The position numbers were made by a program, and so were the translations under genes. This document shows, in pieces, positions 1 to 9,048 of a DNA stretch of 64,000 nucleotides (position 1 is the first letter of the stretch; every line of letters begins with the position of its first letter). The stretch is from Pseudomonadota bacterium (lineage in GTDB: Bacteria; Pseudomonadota; Alphaproteobacteria; Rhizobiales; Hyphomicrobiaceae). Where the stretch lies: contig JAEXXM010000072.1 of assembly GCA_023405815.1 (NCBI GenBank), forward strand, positions 62,001-126,000, given 5' to 3'. Under the pieces are notes generated by a model, which was not told where the DNA came from, made no database searches, and worked only from the letters and a program-made list of their open reading frames with translations.

Positions 1-34
1 CGCGCCGGCATCGCCTGACCGCGAAACAGATTTG

Positions 35-460
35 TCAGCCGACCGCCTCGACGGTCAGCACCGTGCCTTTGCAGCCCATAACGCGCACCTTGGCGCCGGA
101 CGCTGCCACAGCCCCTTCGGCCACCCACACGCTGTCGCCCAAGCGTACGCTGCCGCGTCCGGCCGCCTCGATCGGCTCGACGACGGTGGCGATCTGACCG
201 ATAAGCTGGTCGCCGCGCCGGTTGAGGTCCGGCTCGCTCGATTTGATCCCGTAGGACCAGCGCTGGTCGATGACGAGATCGACGACGAGAACCGCGATGC
301 CGGCCCCGAGCCACGCCCAGCCGTAGGGCGCCCCGGCAAAGCTCTTGAACGCGCCGTAGAGCGCTAACGCCACGCCGACGAACGGCAGCAGCAGGCTCAC
401 CAGCGCGACGAGCCAGACAAGGCCGCTCGGCCGCGGGGCATCTGGCTCAGTTGAGGGCAT
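35..460 (-). CDS. NfeD family membrane protein (second of two)
   Basis: 141 residues. After a short polar N-terminus come two hydrophobic stretches (about residues 14-36 and 48-65), then a C-terminal OB-fold-like domain with the motif IGQIATVVEPI and the phrase GSVRLGDSVWVAEG, typical of NfeD C-terminal domains. NfeD proteins work with SPFH/stomatin proteins in membrane quality control, and an SPFH gene lies two genes upstream on the same strand. The ATG at 460 overlaps the end of the preceding NfeD gene by 14 nt, so the two are probably translationally coupled. No serine protease domain is present, so this is the short NfeD type. The exact role is inferred. Confidence 0.85.
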   Translation of the reverse strand: MPSTEPDAPRPSGLVWLVALVSLLLPFVGVALALYGAFKSFAGAPYGWAWLGAGIAVLVVDLVIDQRWSYGIKSSEPDLNRRGDQLIGQIATVVEPIEAAGRGSVRLGDSVWVAEGAVAASGAKVRVMGCKGTVLTVEAVG

Positions 461-902
461 GCTCTACGACAAGGCAGTTGCCGTCTGTGCCGGTGATCCG
501 CACCCGCGATCCCTGCGGTGCATCGGAGCCGAGCGCGTTCCATACGGTATCGCCGACGCGGACCTTGCCGCGCCCATCCGCGATCGCCTCCTCGACCGTC
601 ACCACGCGCCCGACGTACTGCAGCGCCCGCGCATTGAGGTCGGGCTCGTCGCTTTGCGCCACGTCCGGTGAAGCGTAGCGGCGCGCGAAAAAGACCGTGA
701 TGCAGGAAATGATGGCGAAGGTGATCAGCTGCCACTCCCATGCAATGTCGATGGTCAGGCCGAGCGCCCCGACGATCACCGCCGCGACGCCGAACCATAC
801 AAAGTGCACGCCCGGCACGACCGACTCGAGCGCGAACAGCACCACGGCGACGATGAACCAGTTCCACGCGCCAAGGTTCCAGAAGAATTCCGTCAGCCCC
901 AT
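447..902 (-). CDS. NfeD family membrane protein (first of two)
   Basis: 151 residues with at least two membrane segments (about 12-32 and 34-68) followed by the soluble NfeD/OB domain, where YVGRVVTVEEAI and GKVRVGDTVWNALG align with the same phrases in the neighbouring NfeD gene. The two genes are clearly paralogues arranged in tandem. It lies 78 nt downstream of the SPFH gene on the same strand, and pairing of NfeD with a band-7 protein is a well-known operon arrangement. ATG at 902. A duplicated short NfeD is less common than a single copy; one copy could be specialised, but the sequence does not say how. Confidence 0.87.
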   Translation of the reverse strand: MGLTEFFWNLGAWNWFIVAVVLFALESVVPGVHFVWFGVAAVIVGALGLTIDIAWEWQLITFAIISCITVFFARRYASPDVAQSDEPDLNARALQYVGRVVTVEEAIADGRGKVRVGDTVWNALGSDAPQGSRVRITGTDGNCLVVEHALN

Positions 903-980
903 GGCCTACAACTCACCCACGGCTCGCAACGTCCACACGACGCACGCATCATAGCAAAGTTTGGCGGCTCCCTGCCATCG

Positions 981-1970
981 CTATGCCCGTGGGACGCTGC
1001 CCCGGCTCGGCGTAGTCTGACCAGGTGTGCCCCCGCCGAAGGCTTCGCCCGTGATCTGCGCCAAGCCCGCGAGCGAGCCGATCACCGATGACGCCTCGAG
1101 CGGCATCAAGATCACCTTCTGGTTCGGCGCTTTGGCTAGCGCCTCCAGCGCCTTCACGTAGTTGTTGGCGACGAAGTAGTTGATCGCCTGCACGTTGCCT
1201 TTGGCGATCGCCTCCGACACGAGTTGCGTAGCCTTCGCTTCGGCTTCGGCGGCGCGCTCGCGCGCCTCGGCGTCGCGGAACGCCGCCTCCTTGCGACCCT
1301 CGGCCTCCAGCACCACGGCCTGCTTTTCGCCCTCGGCACGCAGGATGGCCGCCTGCCGCAGTCCCTCCGACTCCAGGATCTGCGCGCGCTTGTCGCGCTC
1401 GGCCTTCATCTGCCGCGCCATGCTGTCGACGAGGTCGCGCGGCGGGTCGATGTCCTTGATCTCGATGCGCGTCACCTTGATGCCCCAGGCTTCCGTCGCC
1501 TGATCGACGACTTGTAGCAGCCGCGCATTGATCTGATCGCGATTCGACAAGAGCTCGTCGAGGTCCATCGAGCCCATGACGGTACGAATGTTGGTCATCG
1601 TCAGGTTGACGATCGAGGGCTCGAGCTCGTCGACCTCGTAGGCGGCGCGCGCTGCGTTGAGGATCTGGAAGAACGTGACGCCGTTGACCCGCACCATGGC
1701 GTTGTCACGCGTAATGACGTCCTGGCTCGGGATATCGAGCACCTGCTCCTTCATGTTCATGCGGTACCCGACGCGCTCCATCACCGGGATGAGGATGTGC
1801 AGCCCTGGCTGCAAGGTGCGGGTATAGCGGCCGAAGTTCTCGACTGTGTAGTTCGTTCCCTGGGGGACGATCTTCACTGTCGACCACAGGACCACGATCG
1901 CCAGTATGACGAGCAGCACGCCGAAAACTTCAAAGCCGCCCGAGAACGGGCCAAGGAGGTCTTGTTCCAT
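981..1970 (-). CDS. SPFH/band 7 (stomatin-like, QmcA type) membrane protein
   Basis: 329 residues. One N-terminal membrane anchor (about residues 12-32) is followed by a classic band-7 domain (VPQGTNYTVENFGRYTRTLQPG, shown here only as its key start VPQGTNYTVE, then LDIPSQDVITRDN) and a long charged helical region rich in ERDKRAQILESEG and AEGEKQA repeats, the flotillin/prohibitin coiled coil. The length and layout fit the QmcA/paraslipin group rather than HflC or HflK, which are present elsewhere in the window. It is the first gene of an operon with two NfeD genes. Such proteins oligomerise at the membrane and influence protease access or microdomain organisation; the specific client here is unknown. 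Confidence 0.9.
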   Translation of the reverse strand: MEQDLLGPFSGGFEVFGVLLVILAIVVLWSTVKIVPQGTNYTVENFGRYTRTLQPGLHILIPVMERVGYRMNMKEQVLDIPSQDVITRDNAMVRVNGVTFFQILNAARAAYEVDELEPSIVNLTMTNIRTVMGSMDLDELLSNRDQINARLLQVVDQATEAWGIKVTRIEIKDIDPPRDLVDSMARQMKAERDKRAQILESEGLRQAAILRAEGEKQAVVLEAEGRKEAAFRDAEARERAAEAEAKATQLVSEAIAKGNVQAINYFVANNYVKALEALAKAPNQKVILMPLEASSVIGSLAGLAQITGEAFGGGTPGQTTPSRGSVPRA

Positions 1971-2124
1971 CGATCACCTGAGGGGGACTGGGTATGAAAC
2001 GGTCTGCGCGCACGCTAGCGCGAGGAGGAAAACATAAGGTTAAATAGTGGTTTGTACGCTGTTACTTATGGAACAGCGCGAAGGCGGAAATGCGGCCCGC
2101 TCGTCCGCGCGCCTCTCGTCGGGA

Positions 2125-3186
2125 CTAGAGCCAACCCTGCAGCTCGCGGCGCACGATGGCCTCGATGACGGCAATGCCTTCCGGACTGTCGTTGAGCGCC
2201 GGCAGATAGGCGAACTTCTCGCCGCCGCCCGCCTCGAAGTAGTGCCGGTTTTCGCCGTTGAGCTCTTCCAGCGTTTCGAGGCAGTCGGCGGAGAAGCCAG
2301 GCGCCACCAGCGCCAGCCTCTTCACGCCCTCGGCCGCGAGCCGCTTCACGGTCTCGTCTGTATAGGGCTGCAGCCACGGATCGTTGCCGAACCGCGACTG
2401 GAACGTCGTCAGCCACCTGTCCTCCGGCCAGCCGAGCGCCGCACGCAAGAGCCGCGACGTCTTCTGGCACTGGCAGTAGTAGGGATCGCCGGCGTTGAGG
2501 TACGCCTGCGGCATGCCGTGGAACGTGGCGATGATGACCTCGGGCGTGAAGTCGAGCTTGGCAAGATCGCGCCGCATCGCGTTTGCGACGGCCTCGATGT
2601 AGACCGGGTCGTCGTGGTAGCTCGGCGCCACGCGCACGGCCGGCTGCCAGCGCATCTTCATCAAGGTGCGGAATGCCTGGTCAGCGGCCGTCGCGGTCGT
2701 CGCCGCCGCATATTGCGGGTAGAGCGGCACCAATAGGATGCGGTCGCAGCCCTTCTCCAACAGCGCGCGAATGCGGCTGTCGGTCGTCGGGTTGGCATAG
2801 CGCATGGCGAAGTCGACCTCGATGCGTTCCGGATCGCCCAGCGCCGCGGCAAGCTTCTCGGCCTGTGCGCGCGTGATGGTCTTGAGCGGCCCCTCGTCGA
2901 GCTCGTTGTTCCAGATCGTCTGATAGTCCTTGCCCTTGCGACCGGGACGGACGGTGAGGATGATCAGGTTTAGGATCGGCCACCACTTCCAACGTGGCAC
3001 CTCGATCACGCGCTCGTCGGAGAGGAACTCCTTGAGGTAGCGCCGCATCGACCAGTAGTCGGTCCCATCGGGCGTACCGAGGTTGAGCAGCAGCACGCCA
3101 ATGCGCCCGCACCGCACCGACGGATGGTCGGCTGGCCGGAATTGGGAATCAGGCTGGAACGTCCTGGCGGGCTTGATCTCGTTCAC
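2125..3186 (-). CDS. hemH: Ferrochelatase
   Basis: 353 residues, the expected length. Ferrochelatase inserts Fe2+ into protoporphyrin IX at the last step of haem synthesis, at the inner face of the cytoplasmic membrane. Signatures seen: VLLLNLGTPDG near residue 32, the TFHGMPQAYL segment containing the active-site histidine, CQCQKTSRLL, QSRFGNDPWLQPYT, and APGFSADCLETLEE with the conserved glutamate. The start is GTG at 3186; an upstream ATG is not available. The 118-nt gap to the upstream CHAD gene probably holds its own promoter. No unusual residues were noticed. Confidence 0.97.
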   Translation of the reverse strand: MNEIKPARTFQPDSQFRPADHPSVRCGRIGVLLLNLGTPDGTDYWSMRRYLKEFLSDERVIEVPRWKWWPILNLIILTVRPGRKGKDYQTIWNNELDEGPLKTITRAQAEKLAAALGDPERIEVDFAMRYANPTTDSRIRALLEKGCDRILLVPLYPQYAAATTATAADQAFRTLMKMRWQPAVRVAPSYHDDPVYIEAVANAMRRDLAKLDFTPEVIIATFHGMPQAYLNAGDPYYCQCQKTSRLLRAALGWPEDRWLTTFQSRFGNDPWLQPYTDETVKRLAAEGVKRLALVAPGFSADCLETLEELNGENRHYFEAGGGEKFAYLPALNDSPEGIAVIEAIVRRELQGWL

Positions 3187-3304
3187 GTCTGGCTGACCTT
3201 GGGCTCTAAGCGGTCGGGTGGCACCTTACCCATATGGTCGCCCGAGGCGAAGCCCCAAACCCTGCACCCGGCTAGGATACGAAACTTAAGGAAGAACCGA
3301 TCTC

Positions 3305-4285
3305 TTAAGCCTTCGCGGCGGCTGCTTGGGTTCGCCGGCGCGGCGCCACCTGCCGATGCACCCGCTTCGGCGCCGAGTGGGCCTCGGCTTCGTCGAGCTC
3401 CTGCTCCTTCAGCGCGACCGCCGCATCCCAACAGACGCCGACGCACCGGCGCAGCCGCTTCGGGGCCTCGGCGAACAGCCGCTCTCCGCGCGGCCGGGCC
3501 AACTCGCGCAGCTCGCCCTGGCGCTTGCGTGCCGCCTTCTCGACCAGCGCCGCCTGCTCCCCGCCGATCCCTGCACTGTCCGAGTGAACGAACGCGACGA
3601 GCAGGGCGAGATCGTGGTCGTCGCCGAGAAGCTGCGAAAGCGTCCGGGCCTCGAGCGCACGAGCCCCCAGGAGGTCGGGCCAGGCACGCCCCAGCAGCGT
3701 CATCTGCCGCCAATGCGCTTGCGCGCCCTTGCGCCATTCGTGGAATGCCTCATCGCTCGGTCGTTCATACGCCGCGGCAAATGCGCGCCGGGCCCGTCGG
3801 TACGACCGCTCGAGGCCCCCCGCGACGACATCAAAGCCGGTGCCGGCGATCTCAAGCTGCACGAGGCGCTTCTTGGCATCTGCCAGCCGCGCATGCGCCT
3901 GCTGCATTGTCAGCGGCGCACCTTCTCCGTTAACGGCGGCGATCGCCTGGCGCACACTGTCGGCAAGACCGCGGCGCCCGAGACCCACTGACGCCTCCAG
4001 CTTGGTTAGGGTCTCGAGGAGAACATGTCGGTCGCGGGCCCCAGACAGGGAAAGGCCAATGTCCCTCAGCCGCGCATTCTCTTCCTTGAAGGCACTCTCG
4101 CCCATAGCCGGGCGGATGAGCCGCAGCAGCGCCCTGAGCCGCTTCAGCGACTTTCGCGTCTCGTGGACGGCGATTGCGTGATCCTCGGTCTCCCCGAGCA
4201 GCTCCTGTGCGCGCTCGAGCTGCTCGACGGCTATGCGCCGTGCACCTTCGTCGAAAGGCTCACCAAGCTTGAAGCGAAAGGCCAT
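3305..4285 (-). CDS. CHAD domain protein
   Basis: 326 residues from the ATG at 4285 (MAFRFKLGEPF); an in-frame start at 4342 would add 19 poorly conserved residues. CHAD domains are alpha-helical, with conserved histidines and lysine/arginine-rich helices that bind polyphosphate. Visible here are HETRKSLKRLRALLRLI near residue 40, ARDRHVLLETL near 80, FHEWRKGAQAHWRQM near 185 and LLGDDHDLALL near 220, all standard CHAD motifs repeated in the two halves of the domain. There is no attached CYTH domain. The C-terminus is a basic, alanine-rich tail. Function is probably polyphosphate association; the physiological role is unknown. Confidence 0.9.
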   Translation of the reverse strand: MAFRFKLGEPFDEGARRIAVEQLERAQELLGETEDHAIAVHETRKSLKRLRALLRLIRPAMGESAFKEENARLRDIGLSLSGARDRHVLLETLTKLEASVGLGRRGLADSVRQAIAAVNGEGAPLTMQQAHARLADAKKRLVQLEIAGTGFDVVAGGLERSYRRARRAFAAAYERPSDEAFHEWRKGAQAHWRQMTLLGRAWPDLLGARALEARTLSQLLGDDHDLALLVAFVHSDSAGIGGEQAALVEKAARKRQGELRELARPRGERLFAEAPKRLRRCVGVCWDAAVALKEQELDEAEAHSAPKRVHRQVAPRRRTQAAAAKA

Positions 4286-4395
4286 GCGTGATCCGCGCGC
4301 TGCACTTCTACGCCGAACAACGGGTACAGCTTCACAAGGCATATGACGTTACATGACGCACGCGCGCAAGCGCACCGCGCATAGAAGAAGTAAAT

Positions 4396-5031
4396 TCAGC
4401 GCCCGTGGTTCGCGCGCCATGACGCCACCCACGCGAGCCACATTTCTATGCGTCGTTCAGGATCTTGGGCTGTCATAAAGTCGGTGATGACCGCGACACT
4501 GTCTGCGCCCGCTGCGACAACGTCGTCTGCCCGCTCCGGCGTGATGCCGCCAATGGCGACGAGCGGCAGCGATCCGACGCGCTGCCTCCATTCACTGATG
4601 CGCCTCAGCCCCTGGGGGGCCCACTTCATCACCTTGAGCCTTGTCTCGTAGATCGGCCCAAGCGCGATGTAATCGGGCTCCGCCGCCAGCGCTGCCTCCA
4701 GCTCCTCCTCGCTGTGGGTGGAAACGCCGAGCTTCAAACCCGCCGACTTGATCGCCTTGAGGTCGGCCGCCGCGAGGTCCTCCTGGCCGAGATGAATGTA
4801 GCCGGCACCCGCATCGATCGCCTCGCGCCAATAGTCGTTTACGATGAGTTGGCATCCGTGCTCGCGCGCGATGGTGAGGCTTTCGGCCACCTGCCGCCGC
4901 ACTTCTTCGACGGGAGCTCCCTTCAGACGGAGTTGTAGCGTCCTCACCCCGAGCGGCACGACGCGCGCCACCCAGGAAGCATCCGGCACAATCGGATAGA
5001 AGATGTCGAGAGCGCCGGCTTTTTGCGGCAT
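4396..5031 (-). CDS. thiE: Thiamine phosphate synthase
   Basis: 211 residues. ThiE joins HMP-pyrophosphate and thiazole phosphate to give thiamine phosphate. Seen: VRTLQLRLKGAP in place of the usual QLRxK, LIVNDYWREAIDAGAGYIHLGQEDL (the NDxxxxAxxxxAxGxHxGQxDL signature) and LVAIGGITPERADDVVAAGADSVAVI near the C-terminus. Start chosen as ATG at 5031, which overlaps the thiG stop by one base (TGATG), implying coupled translation; the frame stays open further upstream, but that is out-of-frame thiG sequence. Last gene of the thiOSGE operon. Confidence 0.95.
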   Translation of the reverse strand: MPQKAGALDIFYPIVPDASWVARVVPLGVRTLQLRLKGAPVEEVRRQVAESLTIAREHGCQLIVNDYWREAIDAGAGYIHLGQEDLAAADLKAIKSAGLKLGVSTHSEEELEAALAAEPDYIALGPIYETRLKVMKWAPQGLRRISEWRQRVGSLPLVAIGGITPERADDVVAAGADSVAVITDFMTAQDPERRIEMWLAWVASWRANHGR

Positions 5032-5849
5032 CACTGGTCGAGATCGAAGAACGGCGTGCCGGCGACCGGCGTTGACGGCTGCGCCATGTCGCGTGCGCCC
5101 ATCAGGCCGGATTCGTAAGCCGCACGCCCAGCGTCGACCGCCTGCGCGAACGCCTGCGCCATGCGCACCGGATCGCCGGCCTTCGCCACAGCCGTATTCA
5201 AGAGCACGCCGTCGAAGCCCATCTCCATCGCCTGCGCCGCGTGCGACGGAGCGCCGATCCCCGCATCGATGATCAGCGGGATACCGGGATAGTACGCGCG
5301 CATGCTCTTCAAGGCGTAAGGGTTGGCAAGGCCACGACCGGTGCCGATCGGTGCGCCCCAAGGCATCAGCACCCGGCAACCCGCGCCCAGGAGACGCTCT
5401 GCGACCGACAGGTCCTCCGTCGTATATGGAAGCACCTTGAATCCATCCGCACTGAGAATGCCTGCGGCCTCCACCAGCCCGAACACCTCCGGCTGCAGCG
5501 TATCGTCGTTGGCGATGACCTCGAGCTTGATCCAGTCGGTGCCGAACACCTCGCGCGCCATCCGTGCCGTCGTCACCGCTTCTTTGACAGTGTGACAGCC
5601 CGCCGTGTTCGGCAACACGCGCACGCCGAGCGCGCCGATCAGCTCGAGAAACCGCTCGCCCATGCGCCCACGCGCCTGCTCGCGCCGCAGCGACACCGTG
5701 ACGATGCCGGCGCCGGAGGCTTCGACCGCCATCGCCAGAACCTGTGGCGAAGGATATTGCGCCGTGCCGATCAACATGCGCGAGGAAAGCTCGACACCGT
5801 ATAGCGTCAGCGCGCTCTTTGCATTTGCCGCAGGCTCGGGTGCATTCAT
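5031..5849 (-). CDS. thiG: Thiazole synthase
   Basis: 272 residues. ThiG builds the thiazole ring of thiamine from 1-deoxyxylulose phosphate, the glycine-derived dehydroglycine imine made by ThiO, and ThiS thiocarboxylate. Conserved segments: RMLIGTAQYPSP, GAGIVTVSLRR, LPNTAGCHTVKEAV, WIKLEVIANDDTLQPEV, VLMPWGAPIGTGRGL and PLIIDAGIGAPSHAAQAMEMGFDGVLLNTAVAKAGDP (given as key phrases). The lysine of WIKLEV is the Schiff-base residue. Lies 5 nt after thiS and overlaps thiE by one base, so the operon is tightly packed. Confidence 0.97.
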   Translation of the reverse strand: MNAPEPAANAKSALTLYGVELSSRMLIGTAQYPSPQVLAMAVEASGAGIVTVSLRREQARGRMGERFLELIGALGVRVLPNTAGCHTVKEAVTTARMAREVFGTDWIKLEVIANDDTLQPEVFGLVEAAGILSADGFKVLPYTTEDLSVAERLLGAGCRVLMPWGAPIGTGRGLANPYALKSMRAYYPGIPLIIDAGIGAPSHAAQAMEMGFDGVLLNTAVAKAGDPVRMAQAFAQAVDAGRAAYESGLMGARDMAQPSTPVAGTPFFDLDQ

Positions 5850-5854
5850 GGGGC

Positions 5855-6076
5855 TTATCCGCCGTGACGGGGCGAGACGATCTCGATGTGGTCATCGAAA
5901 AACAGCGGCGTCGACGCGCGCGCCCGCTCGGGAACGAAGTCGCCGTTGCGGGCCGTCGCCACGCGTGCGCCCGCAAGCCCGCGCTCGGCGACCAGGTCGG
6001 CAAGCGTCGTGGCGGCGGTCAACACTGCCTCGCCGTTGACGATAACGGTAAGTACTTCTCGCGTTCCTGTCGTCAA
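5855..6076 (-). CDS. thiS: Sulfur carrier protein ThiS
   Basis: About 73 residues. ThiS is a ubiquitin-like protein whose C-terminal Gly-Gly is adenylated and thiocarboxylated to donate sulfur to the thiazole ring. The protein ends exactly in HGG and contains the core LTVIVNGEAV and LADLVAERGL. No ATG or GTG precedes the conserved core, so translation must begin at TTG. I prefer TTG at 6076 because GGAG lies 6 nt upstream; TTG at 6091 is an alternative that adds five residues. It sits between thiO and thiG in the same operon. Confidence 0.9.
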   Translation of the reverse strand: MTTGTREVLTVIVNGEAVLTAATTLADLVAERGLAGARVATARNGDFVPERARASTPLFFDDHIEIVSPRHGG

Positions 6077-6142
6077 CCTTCGCTCCAACAACGGAATGCT
6101 TCAGGCCTCTTTGGTCTACTGCATCCCGGCGCCGCCGCCAAA

Positions 6143-7144
6143 TCAGCCGCCCTCTTCGACCAGCAGCTCCGAGGCGCCCGTGCCCTCGACAAAGTCGGCG
6201 ACGGACCTTGCCAGCACCGGCGCGAGCAGGAACCCATGCCGGTAGGCCCCGTTGACAAAGATGTGCCGTCCCCCCTCGCGAACGATGGCGCGCGGCACGT
6301 TGTCGGCAAATGCGGGCCGGATGCCCACCCCGAGGTCGATGATCTCCGCCTCGGCGAAGGCCGGGTGCAGGGCATAGGCGCCCCCTAGAAGCTCGAGCGC
6401 CGATCGCACGCTCATCGGTCCGTTATCCTCGCTCTCGATGGCGGTCGCCCCGATCATGAACACGCCATCGTCCCAGGGCACGACGTAGAGCGGAATGCGC
6501 GGATGCAGGAGCTGCACCGGGCGGCGCAGCGTAACCTCGTGCGTGCGTATCAGCGCCCGCTCGCCGCGCACGCCCCTGAGGCCGGGAAGCGCATCGCGCG
6601 CCGCGATCCCCCGGCAATCGACGATGATGTCGCTCGGTTCCGGCTCCGGCGCCGCGCCGAACACCAGCTCGACCCCGGTCTCCTGCGCCAGCTTGAGCAT
6701 ATGTTGCATGGCCGCCGGCGCCGGCGCGTGCGCCTCTTCCGCAAAATGCAGGGCGCAGGTGAAGCGACCTGCAAGGTCGGGCTCCAATGCCGCGACCTCG
6801 TTTGTCGCGAGCCATCGATGGCCTCGCGTGCGCGCCGCGAAGCGGTCGAGTTCCCCCACATCGCGTGCCGCCGCGACGACGAGACTACCGTTGGTCTTGA
6901 GCTGCGGATAAAAATCGCGCCACAGAGCGACGCCCTCGTGCCCCAGCTGGCGAATCTCCGGCGCCGTCTCCGCTTCGCGCTCTGGCGCCAGCATGACACC
7001 GGCATAGACGCTGGCGCTGTCGGCGAACGGTTCGGCGCTGGACTCGATCAGCCGCACCCGATGTCCGGCCCGCGCCAGCGTCACCGCCTGCCAGAGGCCT
7101 AGGATTCCGGCACCGAGAACCGTGATGGAGCGCGTTGTGGGCAT
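6143..7144 (-). CDS. thiO: Glycine oxidase / FAD-dependent oxidoreductase ThiO
   Basis: 333 residues from the ATG at 7144 (an in-frame extension to 7201 overlaps the upstream gene end and lacks conservation). ThiO oxidises glycine to the imine used by ThiG. The N-terminus has the dinucleotide-binding motif VLGAGILGLWQAVTLARAGHRV followed by an acidic residue (key glycines GAGILG). Later come IVDCRGIAAR and the C-terminal FAD signature GGRHIFVNGAYRHGFLLAPVLA (key NGAYRHG). First gene of the thiOSGE set; only 53 nt separate it from the upstream ggt stop, so no room exists for a TPP riboswitch here. thiC is absent from the window. Confidence 0.93.
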   Translation of the reverse strand: MPTTRSITVLGAGILGLWQAVTLARAGHRVRLIESSAEPFADSASVYAGVMLAPEREAETAPEIRQLGHEGVALWRDFYPQLKTNGSLVVAAARDVGELDRFAARTRGHRWLATNEVAALEPDLAGRFTCALHFAEEAHAPAPAAMQHMLKLAQETGVELVFGAAPEPEPSDIIVDCRGIAARDALPGLRGVRGERALIRTHEVTLRRPVQLLHPRIPLYVVPWDDGVFMIGATAIESEDNGPMSVRSALELLGGAYALHPAFAEAEIIDLGVGIRPAFADNVPRAIVREGGRHIFVNGAYRHGFLLAPVLARSVADFVEGTGASELLVEEGG

Positions 7145-7197
7145 AAGCTCTTCTGAAGCTCGAGGCGCGCTACCCCTCGCACAGTGCGCCGGTCGGC

Positions 7198-8994
7198 TCA
7201 ATCCCCAAGAGCCGCTCCTTCGCGACGTGCGTCAGCGGCGCCTTCAAGCTCGCCGTTGCGTCGCATGACGATGTGGATGCCAGAGTTCATCAGCGACGGC
7301 ACGATGGTGTGCCCTAAGGGCCTGAGCGTCAGTGCCAGCGGCACCGCCGACCAGTCCGGCTCGAGCTCGAGCCCGCTCCCCTGGCTGCCGAAGTTCATGA
7401 GGTCTGCGGCCTCTTGTGCATCGAGCCCCCAGTCGATCAGCGCGATAAGCGTCTTGAGCACATAGAGGATGATGCGGCTGCCGCCCGGCGAGCCCAGCAC
7501 CGCCGTAATATGACGCTGCCCGTCGAAGACGATGGTGGGCGCCATCGAAGACCGCGGCCGCTTTCCGGGACCCACGGCATTGGCGACCGGCTGCCCGGCC
7601 GCGTCGACGGGCGCGAAGGAGAAATCCGTCAGCTCGTTGTTGAGCAGGAAACCTGCCGCCCAGTTGTGCGAGCCGAACGCGCCCTCGATCGTCGTCGTCA
7701 TCGACAGCGCGTTCCCCTCCGCATCGATGATCGAAATATGGCTCGTTCCTGCGCGCTCGATGGTTGCATCGACCCCGAACGACTGACGCTTTGAGCCTGG
7801 CGGCTCGCCGGCCTTCGGCTTGGCGGCTGCGGCATCGGGGTTGATCAGCGTGCGACGCTGCGCAAGGTAGGCATCATCGAGCAGGCCACCCGGCACCGCC
7901 ACGAAATCCGGATCGCCGATGTACTTGTTGCGGTCGGCGTATGCGAGCTTCTGCGCCTCCGCGATGAGATGCACGGCGCGCGCGTTCAGCGCCGCCTCCC
8001 GCCCCTTCCCGAGGTCGAACGGCTCGACGAGCTTCAGCGTCTCCGCCACGGCTGGCGCACCCGACGATGGAGGCCCCATCCCGCAGACTTCGTAGGCACG
8101 GTAGGTGATGCACAGCGGGGGCCGCTCCTTCGCCTGATAGCTCTTGAGGTCTTCCAGCGTCATGCCGCCTGGAGCTATCGGCGCGGAGTTGACGGCATCG
8201 ACGATCGCCTGCGCGATCGGGCCTTCATAGAACGCCCGCGATCCCCCTTCGGCGATGGCCTTGAGCGTCGCCGCGTACTGCGGGTTCTTGAGGGTATGGC
8301 CGATGGGAAGCGGGCTGCCGGTGCCCGTATAGAAATAGCTGCGCGCGGCCGGGACGAAGCTCTCGGCGCTCTCGAGCCGCAGCAGCAGATGCAGGCGCGG
8401 CGAGATTTCAAAGCCGTTCTCCGCCAGCCGGATCGCCGGCTCGAATAGCTTTGCCCACGGCAGCTTGCCGTACTTGCCGTGCACGTCCTCCAATAGCTTC
8501 ACCAGTCCCGGCACGCCGATTGAAAGACCGGAAAGCACCGCCTTGTCGAATGGCATCGGCTTGCCGTCGACGAGGAAGCGGTCCGGCGTTGCCGAGGCCG
8601 GTGCCGTCTCGCGCCCATCGAACGTCTTCAGCTCCGACTTGGCATTGTCCCAGTAGAGAATGAACGCGCCGCCGCCGATGCCGCTCGACTGCGGCTCGAC
8701 GAGATTGAGCACGAGCTGCGTCGCGATGGCCGCATCGATCGCCGAGCCGCCCGCACGCAGCATCTCGCGCCCGGTCGAGGCGGCCACTGCGTTGGCGGCC
8801 GAGACCATCTGGCTCTTGGCCCTCGCCAATGCGTGCGATTGCAGGCCCGTCGACGCCTCCGGGGCGCTGCGCGGATCGAGCAGCTGCGCGTTCGCGGGTG
8901 CTGTGAAAAGCAGCCCCGCGAGCAGGAGTGCTGCAAAGCCGAGGAACGTGCGGAGAAGGGCCATTGGCACCGCGAGGCGAGAGTTGTTCATCAA
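7198..8994 (-). CDS. ggt: Gamma-glutamyltransferase
   Basis: 598 residues with a long hydrophobic leader ending near ANAQ, so it is exported to the periplasm. GGT cleaves the gamma-glutamyl bond of glutathione and related compounds and is made as a precursor that self-cleaves before a threonine. Here the cleavage site reads AGTSHISIID, with the nucleophilic threonine in TSHIS; GNALSMTTTIEGAFGS and GFLLNNELTDFS follow, and GKRPRSSMAPTIVFDG and GSPGGSRIILYV lie near the C-terminus, all family signatures. Length is normal. The divergent cupin gene starts 54 nt away, so the two promoters are back to back. Confidence 0.95.
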   Translation of the reverse strand: MMNNSRLAVPMALLRTFLGFAALLLAGLLFTAPANAQLLDPRSAPEASTGLQSHALARAKSQMVSAANAVAASTGREMLRAGGSAIDAAIATQLVLNLVEPQSSGIGGGAFILYWDNAKSELKTFDGRETAPASATPDRFLVDGKPMPFDKAVLSGLSIGVPGLVKLLEDVHGKYGKLPWAKLFEPAIRLAENGFEISPRLHLLLRLESAESFVPAARSYFYTGTGSPLPIGHTLKNPQYAATLKAIAEGGSRAFYEGPIAQAIVDAVNSAPIAPGGMTLEDLKSYQAKERPPLCITYRAYEVCGMGPPSSGAPAVAETLKLVEPFDLGKGREAALNARAVHLIAEAQKLAYADRNKYIGDPDFVAVPGGLLDDAYLAQRRTLINPDAAAAKPKAGEPPGSKRQSFGVDATIERAGTSHISIIDAEGNALSMTTTIEGAFGSHNWAAGFLLNNELTDFSFAPVDAAGQPVANAVGPGKRPRSSMAPTIVFDGQRHITAVLGSPGGSRIILYVLKTLIALIDWGLDAQEAADLMNFGSQGSGLELEPDWSAVPLALTLRPLGHTIVPSLMNSGIHIVMRRNGELEGAADARREGAALGD

Positions 8995-9048
8995 CTTCCG
9001 CCATCATGCCGCCGAGCACAATGGGCGACTTGAGAAGAGGAGCGGAAG

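Noticed and set aside
5032..6003. N-terminal extension of thiE by over 300 codons
   Set aside because: Overlaps thiG in another frame; the ThiE domain begins at 5031 with an overlapped ATG.
6143..7200. TPP riboswitch before the thiamine operon
   Set aside because: Only 53 nt separate thiO from the ggt stop; there is no space and no THI-box-like sequence.
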